A stretch of DNA of 64,000 bases from Sphingomonas sp. HF-S4 (GTDB lineage Bacteria > Pseudomonadota > Alphaproteobacteria > Sphingomonadales > Sphingomonadaceae), in contig NZ_JAWJEJ010000002.1 of assembly GCF_032911445.1 (NCBI RefSeq), forward strand, positions 310,001 through 374,000, in the 5' to 3' direction. Made by a program: the position numbers and the translations under genes. Below are positions 43,268 to 50,951 of the stretch, in pieces. Every line of letters starts with the position of its first letter. Position 1 is the first letter of the stretch. Under the pieces are notes generated by a model, which did no database searches, had not been told where the DNA came from, and was given only the letters and a program-made list of their open reading frames with translations.

Positions 43268-44742
43268 CGGCCGTCCCCCAGCATCAGCGCGGCGGTGGCC
43301 TTGGCGCTGCCGACCACGCCGGGGATGCCCGCGCCCGGATGCGTGCCCGCGCCGACGAAATAAAGGTTCGAGATCGAATCGTCGCGGTTGTGCGCCCGGA
43401 AAAACGCGCTCTGGGTGAGGATCGGCTCGAGGCTGAACGCCGAGCCGAGATGCGCCTTGAGATCGGTGGCGAAATCGGGCGGCGCATAAGAGAATTTGGT
43501 CACGAGACGGTCCTTGAGGTCTGGGATCAGCCGGCGTGAGACTTCGGCGAGGATGCGCTCTTCGAGCACGGGACCGATGTCGCGCCAATCGGCGGGGAAC
43601 TTGCCCAGATGCGGCACCGGCGCAAGCGCGTAGAAGGTCGAATGTCCTTCCGGGGCGACGCTTGGGTCGCTCGCGCTGGGATGATGGAGATAGAGCGAGA
43701 AATCCTCGCTCAACACGCCATGATCATAGATGTCGGCAAGGAGGCCCTGATAGCGCGGGCCGAACAGGATCGAATGGTGCGGAATCTCCGGGAAGCTTCC
43801 GCGCACGCCGAAATGGACGAGGAACAGCGAGGGCGAGAAGCGCTTTTTCTCCAGGCTCGCCGCCGTGCGCTGGGCGCTGCGCGAGTCGCCGAGCAGATCG
43901 CGATAGCTATGGACGATGTCGGCATTGCTGGCGATCGCGTCGGCCTCCAGCTCGAACCCGCTCTCGGTACGCAGTCCGGTGACCCGGTCGCCTAGCGTAT
44001 GGATCTTGGCGACGGCGTCGCCGAGCCGCACCACGCCGCCCAGCCGCTCGAAATGGCGGACCATCCCGGCGACGAGCCGGTTGGTGCCGCCCTCGGCATA
44101 CCAGACGCCGCCGTCGCGCTCGAGCTTGTGGATCAGCGCGTAGATCGCGCTCGTCGTCATCGGGTTGCCGCCGACCAGCAGCGTGTGGAAGCTCAGCGCC
44201 TGGCGGAGCTTCTCGTTCTTCACGAACCGCGACACGATCGAATAGACCGATCGCCACGCCTGGTATTTCATCAGCGCCGGCGCCGCGCGGACCATCGAGC
44301 CGAAATCGAGGAACGCGACATGGCCGAGCTTCTCATAGCCCTCGCGATACACTCCCGCCGAATATTTGAGGAAGCGGCGATAGCCTGCGACGTCCTCGGG
44401 ATTGAGCCGGGCGATCTCGGCGCGGAGTTGGGGATCGTCGTTCGAATAGTCGAACGCAGTGCCGTCGGGCCAGGACAGCCGGTAGAAGGGCGATACCGGA
44501 CGTAGCTGGACGTCCTCGGCGATGTCGCGCCCGGAGAGTCGCCAAAGCTCGCGCAGGGCGTCGGGGGCGGTGATCACGGTGGGCCCGGCATCGAAGGTGA
44601 AGCCGTCGCGCTCCCAATAATAGGCGCGCCCGCCCGGCTTGTCGCGCGCCTCGACGATCGTCGTATCGACTCCGGCCGATTGCAGGCGGATGGCGAGCGC
44701 GAGCCCGCCAAATCCCGCACCGATCACTACCGCTTTCTTCAT
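43264..44742 (-). CDS. crtI: Phytoene desaturase
   Basis: A 492-residue FAD-dependent CrtI-type phytoene desaturase that introduces up to four double bases of conjugation to give lycopene. The dinucleotide-binding motif VIGAGFGGLALAIRLQSAG, DKPGGRAYYWERDGFTFDAGPTVI near the N-terminus and the C-terminal signature NLYFVGAGTHPGAGIPGVVGSAKATA are typical. The ATG at 44742 overlaps the crtY stop. The larger upstream frame is a shadow of crtY. It should act at the membrane after CrtB. Confidence 0.97.
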   Translation of the reverse strand: MKKAVVIGAGFGGLALAIRLQSAGVDTTIVEARDKPGGRAYYWERDGFTFDAGPTVITAPDALRELWRLSGRDIAEDVQLRPVSPFYRLSWPDGTAFDYSNDDPQLRAEIARLNPEDVAGYRRFLKYSAGVYREGYEKLGHVAFLDFGSMVRAAPALMKYQAWRSVYSIVSRFVKNEKLRQALSFHTLLVGGNPMTTSAIYALIHKLERDGGVWYAEGGTNRLVAGMVRHFERLGGVVRLGDAVAKIHTLGDRVTGLRTESGFELEADAIASNADIVHSYRDLLGDSRSAQRTAASLEKKRFSPSLFLVHFGVRGSFPEIPHHSILFGPRYQGLLADIYDHGVLSEDFSLYLHHPSASDPSVAPEGHSTFYALAPVPHLGKFPADWRDIGPVLEERILAEVSRRLIPDLKDRLVTKFSYAPPDFATDLKAHLGSAFSLEPILTQSAFFRAHNRDDSISNLYFVGAGTHPGAGIPGVVGSAKATAALMLGDGR

Positions 44743-45899
44743 TTGACCCCCGTTATCGCGCGTACCGCCCGGCCGATCGGCACCGGCGGCTTGCCCGTCA
44801 TCACCCGGATCTTGTCGCCCAGGCTTGAATTGGCTGCATAGAAGCGCCCGATCAGCCCCTCGTCCAGCCGGTAGAAGCGTTCGAGGACGCGGTAACGTTC
44901 CCCAGGCTCGGCGGCGCGGAACAGCATCGCGGCGAGCAGCCGATAGAATTTGCGGCCTTTCCATAGGCGGCGGGCATGGCCCTGCAGCAGGTCGTGCAGC
45001 GCCTTGCCGTCGAATAGGCCAGCCTCGGCAACGAGCGCGGCGGTGCGCACCGCATCCGGCAGCGAATAGCTGGTCAGCGGGTGGAACAGGCCGGCACGCA
45101 CTCCGGCCTTGCCGACACCCTCGCCGCTCGACCGCCAATAGGCCTCGAAATCACCACCGATCGCCACCGGAAGCACGCCGCTTTCCTCGCGCGCGACATC
45201 GCGTACCTGCCAGCCTTTCTGGTCCGCATAGGCCTGGATCCGCTCGCCCAGCGCCGCAGCGTCGAGGTCGGACGTGTCGCTGTAGTAGGTGTCCTCGACG
45301 AAGACCCGATCGGACGCGAAGGGCAGGCAATAGACGAAGCGATAGCCATCGAGCTGCTCGACCGCTGCGTCCATTACCACCGGGCGTTCAAGCGCGTGCG
45401 GCGCTGCCAGCATCAGCTCGCGGCCGAGGAATTTCTGCCAGCCCAATTCGAGCGCCGAGAGGTCGCCCGCGCCGCGGCAGTCGATCACGCCTTTCGCCTC
45501 GATCCGGTCGCCGCCGACAAGCTCGACAGCGGTGCTGCTCAGCGCCTGCACCTTGCGCCCGAGCATCGCAGTACCTTCGGGCAAGCCGGCGAGCAGCACG
45601 CGTTCGAAATCGCGCGACTCGATCGAATGGTAGGGCGATTTGAGCGTCCGCGCGTGCCCGGGGAAGGCGACGTCGTAGCGAGTCCAGCGATGGCCGATCA
45701 TCGGCGTCACCAGCCAGCGGTTCGTTGGGGCGATGTCGCTGGAGAAGAAAGACCAGAGATGGTTTCCGCCGAGATGCGCGCCGGCTTCGATCAGCTTCAG
45801 CCTGGCCTCGGGATGCCGGGCGTGGACGGCACGTGCGATCAGCCCTCCGGCAAGACCGCCGCCGATAATGGCGAGGTCACAGCTGATCGTGGCCGACAT
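44739..45899 (-). CDS. crtY: Lycopene beta-cyclase
   Basis: A 386-residue bacterial CrtY-type flavoprotein that cyclises the ends of lycopene to beta-carotene. The nucleotide-binding motif LAIIGGGLAGGLIARAVHARHP is at the N-terminus, followed by GNHLWSFF and VIDCRGA. FVEDTYYSD and GLFHPLTSYSLPDAVRTA are conserved cyclase blocks. It is the first gene of the crtY-crtI-LOG-crtB operon, all four joined by 4-nt overlaps. Neither crtE nor the CrtZ/CrtG hydroxylases are in this window. Confidence 0.95.
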   Translation of the reverse strand: MSATISCDLAIIGGGLAGGLIARAVHARHPEARLKLIEAGAHLGGNHLWSFFSSDIAPTNRWLVTPMIGHRWTRYDVAFPGHARTLKSPYHSIESRDFERVLLAGLPEGTAMLGRKVQALSSTAVELVGGDRIEAKGVIDCRGAGDLSALELGWQKFLGRELMLAAPHALERPVVMDAAVEQLDGYRFVYCLPFASDRVFVEDTYYSDTSDLDAAALGERIQAYADQKGWQVRDVAREESGVLPVAIGGDFEAYWRSSGEGVGKAGVRAGLFHPLTSYSLPDAVRTAALVAEAGLFDGKALHDLLQGHARRLWKGRKFYRLLAAMLFRAAEPGERYRVLERFYRLDEGLIGRFYAANSSLGDKIRVMTGKPPVPIGRAVRAITGVK

Positions 45900-45934
45900 C
45901 GATCCCGCCTAGCCCAGCGGGGCAGGCGTTCCAA

Positions 45935-45967
45935 CAAAAACCCTCCCCGGGGCGATGCCGGGGAGGG
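45935..45967 (-). terminator. Intrinsic terminator after the GST gene
   Basis: Read on the minus strand, CCCTCCCCGG and CCGGGGAGGG form a 10-bp stem with a 7-nt loop, followed by five T residues. It lies 39 nt downstream of the GST stop and before the crtY start, so it separates the GST transcript from the carotenoid operon. Confidence 0.88.
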
Positions 45968-46005
45968 CAGGGGTGGTGGGAGCAGAGCAATGCGCTCCCG
46001 AGAGA

Positions 46006-46620
46006 TCAGGCGGCCTTGAGCAGCGGCCACTCCTCGGCCATCGCGCGCGCCACTGTGGGACGAGCGCGCAGCCGGGTGCGATAGGCGAGCAGCACCGGCC
46101 AGTCGGCGATCGCCACCCCGGCGGTCTCGCACCAGTTGAGCACCGTCAGCAGATAGGCGTCGGCGACGGTGAAGCGATCTTCGAGGAAGTCGCGACCCTC
46201 CAGATGCGCTGCGAGCACGCCGAACGGCTTGGCCACCCGGGCGCGCGCGGCGGCGCGCTCCTCGGGGCCTGCCGTCTTGCCGAGCAGCGGGGTGAACACG
46301 CTCTTGTGCAGCTCGGTGCCGGTGAAGTTGAGCCAAGCGAGCATCCGGTAATGCGCGTTGGAGAATCCGGTGAAGCTCAGCGCGCCTTCTGGCGCCAGCT
46401 CGGCGATATAGGTGAGCACCGCGGGGCCTTCGGTAAGCACGAAGCCATTGCCGGTCTCCAGCGCCGGGACATAGCCCATCGGGCTGATCTCACGGAAATC
46501 GCGCCCGTCGGGGAGCCGGCCATCGGCGGGGACGGCGACGAGTTCGGCATCGAGTTCCGCCTCGATCAACGCGATCCGCGCGGCGAGCGAGCAGGCGAAG
46601 GGGCGGAAATAGAGCTTCAT
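46006..46620 (-). CDS. Glutathione S-transferase
   Basis: A 204-residue cytosolic GST of the bacterial beta-like group. The N-terminal thioredoxin-fold domain has MKLYFRPFACSLAARIAL with the Cys of the beta class, MGYVPALETGNGFVLTEGPAVLTYIAEL gives the cis-Pro and glutathione-binding Glu/Ser site, and the helical C-terminal domain has FTVADAYLLTVLNW. It is divergent from a TetR gene and has that regulator's probable operator directly in front of its start. Confidence 0.93.
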   Translation of the reverse strand: MKLYFRPFACSLAARIALIEAELDAELVAVPADGRLPDGRDFREISPMGYVPALETGNGFVLTEGPAVLTYIAELAPEGALSFTGFSNAHYRMLAWLNFTGTELHKSVFTPLLGKTAGPEERAAARARVAKPFGVLAAHLEGRDFLEDRFTVADAYLLTVLNWCETAGVAIADWPVLLAYRTRLRARPTVARAMAEEWPLLKAA

Positions 46621-46636
46621 GGCGGGCCTCCCTTGA

Positions 46637-46660
46637 TTTCTATACGATCTCGCATAGAAA
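46637..46660. promoter_or_regulatory. TetR-type operator shared by GST and the regulator
   Basis: Arms TTTCTATaCGA and TCGcATAGAAA form a 24-bp palindrome with two asymmetric bases, in the 77-nt divergent gap. The palindrome begins 17 nt upstream of the GST start and spans possible -10 sequences for both directions. This is the usual arrangement for a TetR repressor controlling itself and a detoxification gene. Confidence 0.75.
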
Positions 46661-46697
46661 TTGAGAGGTCAAGAATTATTTGCGGGATTGCATAAAA

Positions 46698-47288
46698 ATG
46701 CCGAGCAAGGGGCGCGGCCGTCCGCGCAGCTTCGATCCCGACGAGGCGCTGGGCCGCGCCACCGAGCGGTTCCGGACGCAGGGCTATGCGGGCACGTCGC
46801 TCGACGACCTGTCCGAAGCGACCGGGCTCAAGCGGCCGAGCCTCGCCGCGGCGTTCGGCGACAAGCGCGCAATGTACCTTGCCGCGATCGATCGACTGAC
46901 CATGCGGATCGATCGCCAGCTGCAGCGGCTCGGCGAGATGGCACTCGCGCCGCGCGAGCTGGTCGAGCGTATCCTGCTCGGCGGGATCGCGCTGTACCTG
47001 ACCGGCAGCGAGGGCCCCGAAGGCTGCCTGATCATCAATACCGCGGCGACCCAGGCAGCGTCCGACCCGCAGGTACGCGCGAAGGTTGGCACTTTCCTCG
47101 CCGTCGAGGACGGCCGCATCGCCGAACTGCTCGCCGCGGCGGGCAGCGCCGCGCCAGAGGCGCAGGGGCGGCTGGTCGCTTCGGTGCTCCACTCGCTCAG
47201 CGTGCGGGCGCGGGGCGGGGCGTCGCGTGAGGAACTGGAACGCGTCGCGCACGATTGCATCGACCTGATCTTCGGAGCCGGAAATTGA
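46698..47288 (+). CDS. TetR/AcrR family transcriptional repressor
   Basis: A 196-residue regulator. The helix-turn-helix domain is at about residues 10-55 (FDPDEALGRATERFRTQGYAGTSLDDLSEATGLKRPSLAAAFGDK), and the C-terminal effector domain contains GCLIINTAATQAASDPQ, typical of the YcdC/NemR-like branch that regulates GST or reductase genes. The ATG at 46698 is preferred over TTG at 46680. The DUF2585 gene is coupled to it through a TTGA overlap. Confidence 0.93.
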   Translation: MPSKGRGRPRSFDPDEALGRATERFRTQGYAGTSLDDLSEATGLKRPSLAAAFGDKRAMYLAAIDRLTMRIDRQLQRLGEMALAPRELVERILLGGIALYLTGSEGPEGCLIINTAATQAASDPQVRAKVGTFLAVEDGRIAELLAAAGSAAPEAQGRLVASVLHSLSVRARGGASREELERVAHDCIDLIFGAGN

Positions 47289-47863
47289 GCGCGCTGCGTC
47301 CGTCGTTGCGGATCCCGCGCGCCGCCGCGATCGCCGCGCTGCTCGTCGCGCTGGCCGTTGCCGCGATCCTGGTGGCGATGGACCGGCCGCCGATCTGCCA
47401 ATGCGGCACGATCAAGCTGTGGCATGGCGACGTTCATTCGAGCGAGAACAGCCAGCATCTTTCCGACTGGTACACGTTCAGCCATGTGATCCACGGCTTC
47501 CTGTTCTACGCCGCGGCACATTTCGCGTTGCGCGCGCGGGCGCGGGGCTGGGCGCTTCCGCTTGCGGTGGCGGTCGAGGGGTTCTGGGAGATCCTCGAAA
47601 ACTCGCCGATCATCATCAACCGCTATCGCGAGGCGACGATCGCGCTCGGCTATTCGGGCGACAGCATCGTCAATTCCATGGCCGATATCGGCTGGATGGC
47701 GCTGGGCTTCGTGCTTGCCTCGCGGCTGCCCGCCTGGGCGACGATCGCGCTCGCACTGGCGTTCGAACTGGGCACGCTGGCGCTGATCCGCGACAATCTG
47801 ACGCTCAATGTGCTGATGCTGGCCTGGCCGATCGATGCAGTCAGGACATGGCAAGGCGGCTAG
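47285..47863 (+). CDS. DUF2585 (UPF0314) family membrane protein
   Basis: A 192-residue inner-membrane protein with about five helices. The family core DRPPICQCGTIKLWHGDVHSSENSQHLSDWYTFSHVIHGFLFY and EGFWEILENSPIIINRYR is unmistakable, but no biochemical function is established. The conserved histidines and Glu residues near the membrane might bind metal. The start is a TTG overlapping the TetR stop. The hydroxylase gene follows 15 nt later. Confidence 0.93.
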   Translation: MSALRPSLRIPRAAAIAALLVALAVAAILVAMDRPPICQCGTIKLWHGDVHSSENSQHLSDWYTFSHVIHGFLFYAAAHFALRARARGWALPLAVAVEGFWEILENSPIIINRYREATIALGYSGDSIVNSMADIGWMALGFVLASRLPAWATIALALAFELGTLALIRDNLTLNVLMLAWPIDAVRTWQGG

Positions 47864-47878
47864 TGTAGAGCGGCGCGC

Positions 47879-48655
47879 ATGATCGTCGCGATCCTCCTGT
47901 CCGCGCTGGCGATGACGCTGATCGTCGGGGTGCGCTATCTGCTCACCTCGGGGGCGTTCGCGCTGGCGACGCGGCTGCGGCATCCGGCGCTTTATGCCGG
48001 GCTCGACAAGCAGATCCGCAAGGAGATCGGCTGGAGCCTCGCCTCGGCGGCGATCTATGGCGTGCCTGCGGGGGTGGTCGCCTGGGGCTGGCAGGAACGC
48101 GGCTGGACGCGAATCTACACCGACCTCGCCGACTGGCCGCTCTGGTATCTGCCCGTCTCGGTGCTGCTCTATCTCGTCGCGCACGATGCCTGGTTCTATT
48201 GGAGCCACCGGCTGATGCACCGGCCGCGCTGGTTCCGCATCGCGCATGCCGTGCATCACGCCAGCCGCCCGCCGACCGCCTGGGCGGCGATGAGCTTCCA
48301 TCCCGTCGAAGCGCTGACCGGGGCCTTCGTCATTCCGCTGCTCGTCTTCGTCGTTCCGATCCATGTCGGCGCGCTGGGGGTGGTGCTGGCGACCATGACG
48401 GTTATGGGAGTGACCAACCACATGGGCTGGGAGATCTTTCCCCGCTTCCTCCACAGCGGGCCGTTGGGCGGATGGCTGATCACGGCGAGCCACCACCAGC
48501 GCCACCACCAGCTCTACGGATGTAATTATGGCCTTTATTTCCGCTTCTGGGACCGGCTCTGCGGCACCGACAAGGGACTGGGCGACTTCGCGGATCGCCG
48601 GCGCCGCTCTGTGCCTGGTGGGGCTGCCGGGGATGACCCCGGTCGGCAGCCTTGA
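47879..48655 (+). CDS. Sterol desaturase / fatty acid hydroxylase superfamily protein
   Basis: A 258-residue di-iron membrane hydroxylase with histidine boxes HDAWFYWSHRLMH, HAVHHAS and HHQRHH and about four helices. Closeness to the carotenoid operon hints at a pigment- or hopanoid-modifying role, but the sequence does not match the shorter CrtZ motif layout. Its last 20 residues (RRRRSVPGGAAGDDPGRQP) look unstructured and overlap the start region of the DUF2141 gene, so the real stop is shared with that gene's leader. Confidence 0.9.
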   Translation: MIVAILLSALAMTLIVGVRYLLTSGAFALATRLRHPALYAGLDKQIRKEIGWSLASAAIYGVPAGVVAWGWQERGWTRIYTDLADWPLWYLPVSVLLYLVAHDAWFYWSHRLMHRPRWFRIAHAVHHASRPPTAWAAMSFHPVEALTGAFVIPLLVFVVPIHVGALGVVLATMTVMGVTNHMGWEIFPRFLHSGPLGGWLITASHHQRHHQLYGCNYGLYFRFWDRLCGTDKGLGDFADRRRRSVPGGAAGDDPGRQP

Positions 48656-49010
48656 GATCCAGGTCACCGGTCTTCGATCGGCCAAGGGGGTGCTCCAGTT
48701 CTGCGTGGCGCGACACGCCGGCGATTTCCCCGATTGCCGCAAGGGCGCCAGCGGCATCCAGCGCACCATCTCCGCCGCCGCACCCAGCATCCGCTTCGAG
48801 GGGCTGCCCCAGGGCAGCTACGCCGTGGCGGTGATCCACGACGCCAATGGCAACGCCAAGCTCGACACGATGCTGGGCATCCCCAAGGAGGGCTTCGGCT
48901 TTTCGCGCAACCCGGCGATCCGCTTCGGCCCGCCGCGCTTCGCCGCCGCCGAATTCAGCGTGGGCGGGAGCGGCACGGTCCAGCAGATCCGCATGCGCTA
49001 CATGCTGTGA
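48528..49010 (+). CDS. DUF2141 family secreted protein
   Basis: A DUF2141 protein of up to 160 residues. The domain is clear: LEIQVTGLRSAKGVLQFCVA, IRFEGLPQGSYAVAVIHDANGNAKLDTMLGIPKEGFGFSRNP and the C-terminal beta strands. The start is uncertain. The ATG at 48528 overlaps the hydroxylase gene by 128 nt but gives a hydrophobic stretch (IAGAALCLVGLPGMTPVGS) usable as a signal peptide; the ATG at 48630 would leave no signal. The function of the family is unknown; it often accompanies carotenoid or lipid genes. Confidence 0.8.
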   Translation: MAFISASGTGSAAPTRDWATSRIAGAALCLVGLPGMTPVGSLEIQVTGLRSAKGVLQFCVARHAGDFPDCRKGASGIQRTISAAAPSIRFEGLPQGSYAVAVIHDANGNAKLDTMLGIPKEGFGFSRNPAIRFGPPRFAAAEFSVGGSGTVQQIRMRYML

Positions 49011-49052
49011 GCGGGCTGGCCGTGCGCGACCACGGCAGCTAAGGGCGGCGGC

Positions 49053-49361
49053 ATGGCAGAACAAGAAGACAGCTTCGTCTATGACGAGGCGAGCGGCGAG
49101 TGGATCAGCGCGGCCGAGGCGAACGCCAAGGCGGCGGCGGGCGACCAGGTCGAAGTGCGCGATTCGGTGGGCAATCTGCTCGTCGATGGCGACCAGGTGA
49201 CGCTGATCAAGGACCTGACCGTCAAGGGCGCGGGGCAGACGCTCAAGCGCGGCACGCTGATCAAGTCGATCCGGCTGACCGGCGACGCGCAGGAGATCGA
49301 CTGCAAGTACGAAGGCATCAAGGGCCTGGTGCTGCGCGCGGAGTTCGTCCGGAAACGCTGA
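49053..49361 (+). CDS. PhnA/YjdM-like protein without the zinc ribbon
   Basis: A 102-residue protein whose C-terminal 70 residues match PhnA (YjdM), historically named alkylphosphonate utilisation operon protein: VRDSVGNLLVDGDQVTLIKDLTVKGAGQTLKRGT, IRLTGDAQEIDCKYEGIKGLVLRAEFVRK. The N-terminal four-cysteine zinc ribbon of E. coli YjdM is replaced by a short acidic stretch without cysteines. The function of PhnA is not known; it is not the phosphonoacetate hydrolase of the same name. Confidence 0.85.
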   Translation: MAEQEDSFVYDEASGEWISAAEANAKAAAGDQVEVRDSVGNLLVDGDQVTLIKDLTVKGAGQTLKRGTLIKSIRLTGDAQEIDCKYEGIKGLVLRAEFVRKR

Positions 49362-49447
49362 GCCGGACGCGGCCGCACGAATTGATGCGCGGTTGCGGCG
49401 CGCAGGGGCCTAAGGGTCGCGCGGGGCTTTTCGCCCCGAAGGACCTG

Positions 49448-49576
49448 ATGATGGCCAAGAGCCAGAAGAAATCGAACCGCGAAGTGCGCAAGCCCAAGGC
49501 GGAGAAGGTCAAGACGATCGCCGCCAACGCATCGACCAAGGACAAGCCCGTCGCGATGGTGACGATCAAGGGATGA
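49448..49576 (+). CDS. Very small basic conserved protein
   Basis: A 41- or 42-residue lysine-rich protein (MAKSQKKSNREVRKPKAEK ... KPVAMVTIKG) with two adjacent ATG codons at 49448 and 49451. AAGGA lies 4 nt before the first ATG. The sequence is typical of tiny basic proteins often found in alphaproteobacterial genomes, but no function is known to me. A GCGGGGC/GCCCCG hairpin (about 49417-49437) precedes the ribosome-binding site. Confidence 0.65.
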   Translation: MMAKSQKKSNREVRKPKAEKVKTIAANASTKDKPVAMVTIKG

Positions 49577-49824
49577 GCCGGCCCCGGATCGTGCCCCCCC
49601 GGCAGGATCCGGCGCGCCCGGGCGGCGCGAAAGGTTAGTAAAGGTCAGGCGAACGCGTCATTTCGCGGCGCGGTCGCCTGCCGCGTGCATGTCGCGCCCG
49701 GCCGCGCGTGCGAGAGCCCGATCGATCGCGAGGACGAATGGGACGGGTTCCTCCTGCGCCTCCGCTGCATAGCCCACGGCCTCGGGGCGGTGCCAATGGC
49801 GCTTTCGTTGAAAGTCACGGTGCG
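49577..49824. other. Non-coding stretch before the toxin-antitoxin module
   Basis: About 250 nt with no supported gene. A TTGAAA (-35-like) is at 49808-49813, 15 nt before TATACA (49829-49834) within the operator palindrome; this is a likely promoter for the toxin-antitoxin genes, although the spacing is short. A minus-strand open frame across 49658-49930 has no good start or family match. Confidence 0.4.
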
Positions 49825-49844
49825 TTGCTATACATGTATAGCAA
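49825..49844. promoter_or_regulatory. Perfect operator palindrome of the toxin-antitoxin module
   Basis: TTGCTATACATGTATAGCAA is a perfect 20-bp palindrome, placed over the likely -10 region and ending 12 nt before the antitoxin start. Ribbon-helix-helix antitoxins repress their own operons by binding such sites. Confidence 0.85.
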
Positions 49845-49856
49845 TTGGAGGCGATC

Positions 49857-50213
49857 ATGTTGGCAGTGCGTCTGGATGCCGAGACCGAAGCCCGGCTGGA
49901 TTCACTGGCGGCGCGGACCGGGCGGACCAAGACCTTCTATGCGCGCGAGGCGATTGTGGCGCATCTCGACGATCTGGAGGATTTCTACCTCGCCGAGGAG
50001 CGGTTGCGCTCCTTTCGCAATCGGGAGGATCTCCCGCTTGTCGATGGGCAGCCGTCCCGGATCGAGGTCGAGCGCGCGGATATGCTCGATTCGCTGCGAA
50101 AATTGTGGGCGCAGGGCGAGGCGAGCGGCGCGGCGATCGACGGTAATTTCGATGCCGGAGACATCGCCAGACGCGGCAGCGAGCGCATGGCCGCCGCGCG
50201 CCGCCGCGATTGA
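49857..50213 (+). CDS. Ribbon-helix-helix antitoxin, RelB/DinJ-like N-terminus with ParD-like C-terminus
   Basis: A 118-residue antitoxin. Residues of about 1-52 (MLAVRLDAETEARLDSLAAR, TKTFYAREAIVAHLDDLEDFYLAEERL) are the RelB/DinJ-type ribbon-helix-helix DNA-binding half. Such proteins usually stop near residue 75-80, but here a second block (DMLDSLRKLWAQGEASGAAIDGNFDAGDIARRGSERMAA) resembles the toxin-binding tail of ParD antitoxins. The ATG at 49857 has GGAGG 5 nt upstream. The ParE toxin gene overlaps its stop. The two-part reading is an inference from sequence patterns. Confidence 0.85.
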   Translation: MLAVRLDAETEARLDSLAARTGRTKTFYAREAIVAHLDDLEDFYLAEERLRSFRNREDLPLVDGQPSRIEVERADMLDSLRKLWAQGEASGAAIDGNFDAGDIARRGSERMAAARRRD

Positions 50214-50500
50214 GGATCCGCCGCCTCCCCGGGGCGATCCGCGACCTGGACGACATCTGGCTCCCTATCGCCACTGACAATCCCGCCGCCGCGACACGCC
50301 TGATCAAGCGGATCGCGGAAGGCGTTGCGCGGCTTGCCGACTTCCCTGAAAGCGGCCCGGCGCGACCCGAAATCGGCGCAGGCGCACACAGTGTGACGAT
50401 CGGCAATTACCTCGTGCTCTACCGGATCGGACGCGACAGCGTCGATATCGTCCGCGTGATCCACGGCGCACGCGCGATTGCGGGGTTGCTGGATGGCTAG
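50210..50500 (+). CDS. ParE/RelE superfamily toxin
   Basis: A 96-residue toxin. The fold pattern MRIRRLPGAIRDLDDIWLPIA, AATRLIKRIAEGVARLADFPESGPARPEI, NYLVLYRIGRDSVDIVRVIHGARAI is that of ParE (gyrase poisons) in the RelE superfamily, including the GARP-like and VxRVxHGxR endings. The TTG start overlaps the antitoxin stop (TTGA), as expected for coupled expression. The target is assumed, not shown. Confidence 0.9.
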   Translation: MRIRRLPGAIRDLDDIWLPIATDNPAAATRLIKRIAEGVARLADFPESGPARPEIGAGAHSVTIGNYLVLYRIGRDSVDIVRVIHGARAIAGLLDG

Positions 50501-50951
50501 CGGTTTGCGGTGGGTCGAGCGCATGGCGGCGGCGCTGGATGCGGCGCTGGATGCGGCGGTTGGGCGTTGGAGGAGGGGCAGGGCGCCTTGGTATCCGATT
50601 GAATCAGTAATCCAGCTTAATCGCTCAATTCACCGCATTTCGCCACGGTTGATCGTCCCGGCTCTGTTCTACGTGAACGTAAGCGATACAGTTGCACGTC
50701 GATCCGAATCGCTTCGGGAACGATAAAACCAATGGAGGTGCCTATACAAGCGCGCTGATCAACTTCTCAATTCGCAGCGCAATGGGCAACCGGATGACTA
50801 ATCGGTCGGGTTTAAGATGGCACCGCGTACGGGCACGTAAGGCAAACATGCTTGATACTCGAAACGGATCGCCGCTTCATCGAAGATCGTACTACGCGCA
50901 AATGGTCGCCTAACGCGCATTGGACCATCTCTCTCTTCAAGGAGAAGGCAG
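50501..50951 (+). other. AT-richer stretch without a recognised gene
   Basis: From about 50590 the composition drops sharply from very GC rich to near balanced. Two short direct copies of GCTGGATGCGGC (about 50534-50560) lie at the boundary. Several short frames exist but none has a family match or convincing start. GTTC-TACGT-GAAC at 50667-50679 is a small palindrome. The region leads into the ribosome-binding site of the small gene at 50952. Confidence 0.45.

Noticed and set aside
49658..49930. Minus-strand frame of 90 codons (RPEAVGYAAEAQEEPVPFVL)
   Set aside because: It crosses the operator palindrome and antitoxin start, has no credible start codon or ribosome-binding site, and I recognise no family, although its C-terminal part reads somewhat like protein.
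50667..50679. GTTC-TACGT-GAAC considered as a LexA box
   Set aside because: Alphaproteobacterial LexA sites are direct GTTC-N7-GTTC repeats, and no SOS-type gene follows.
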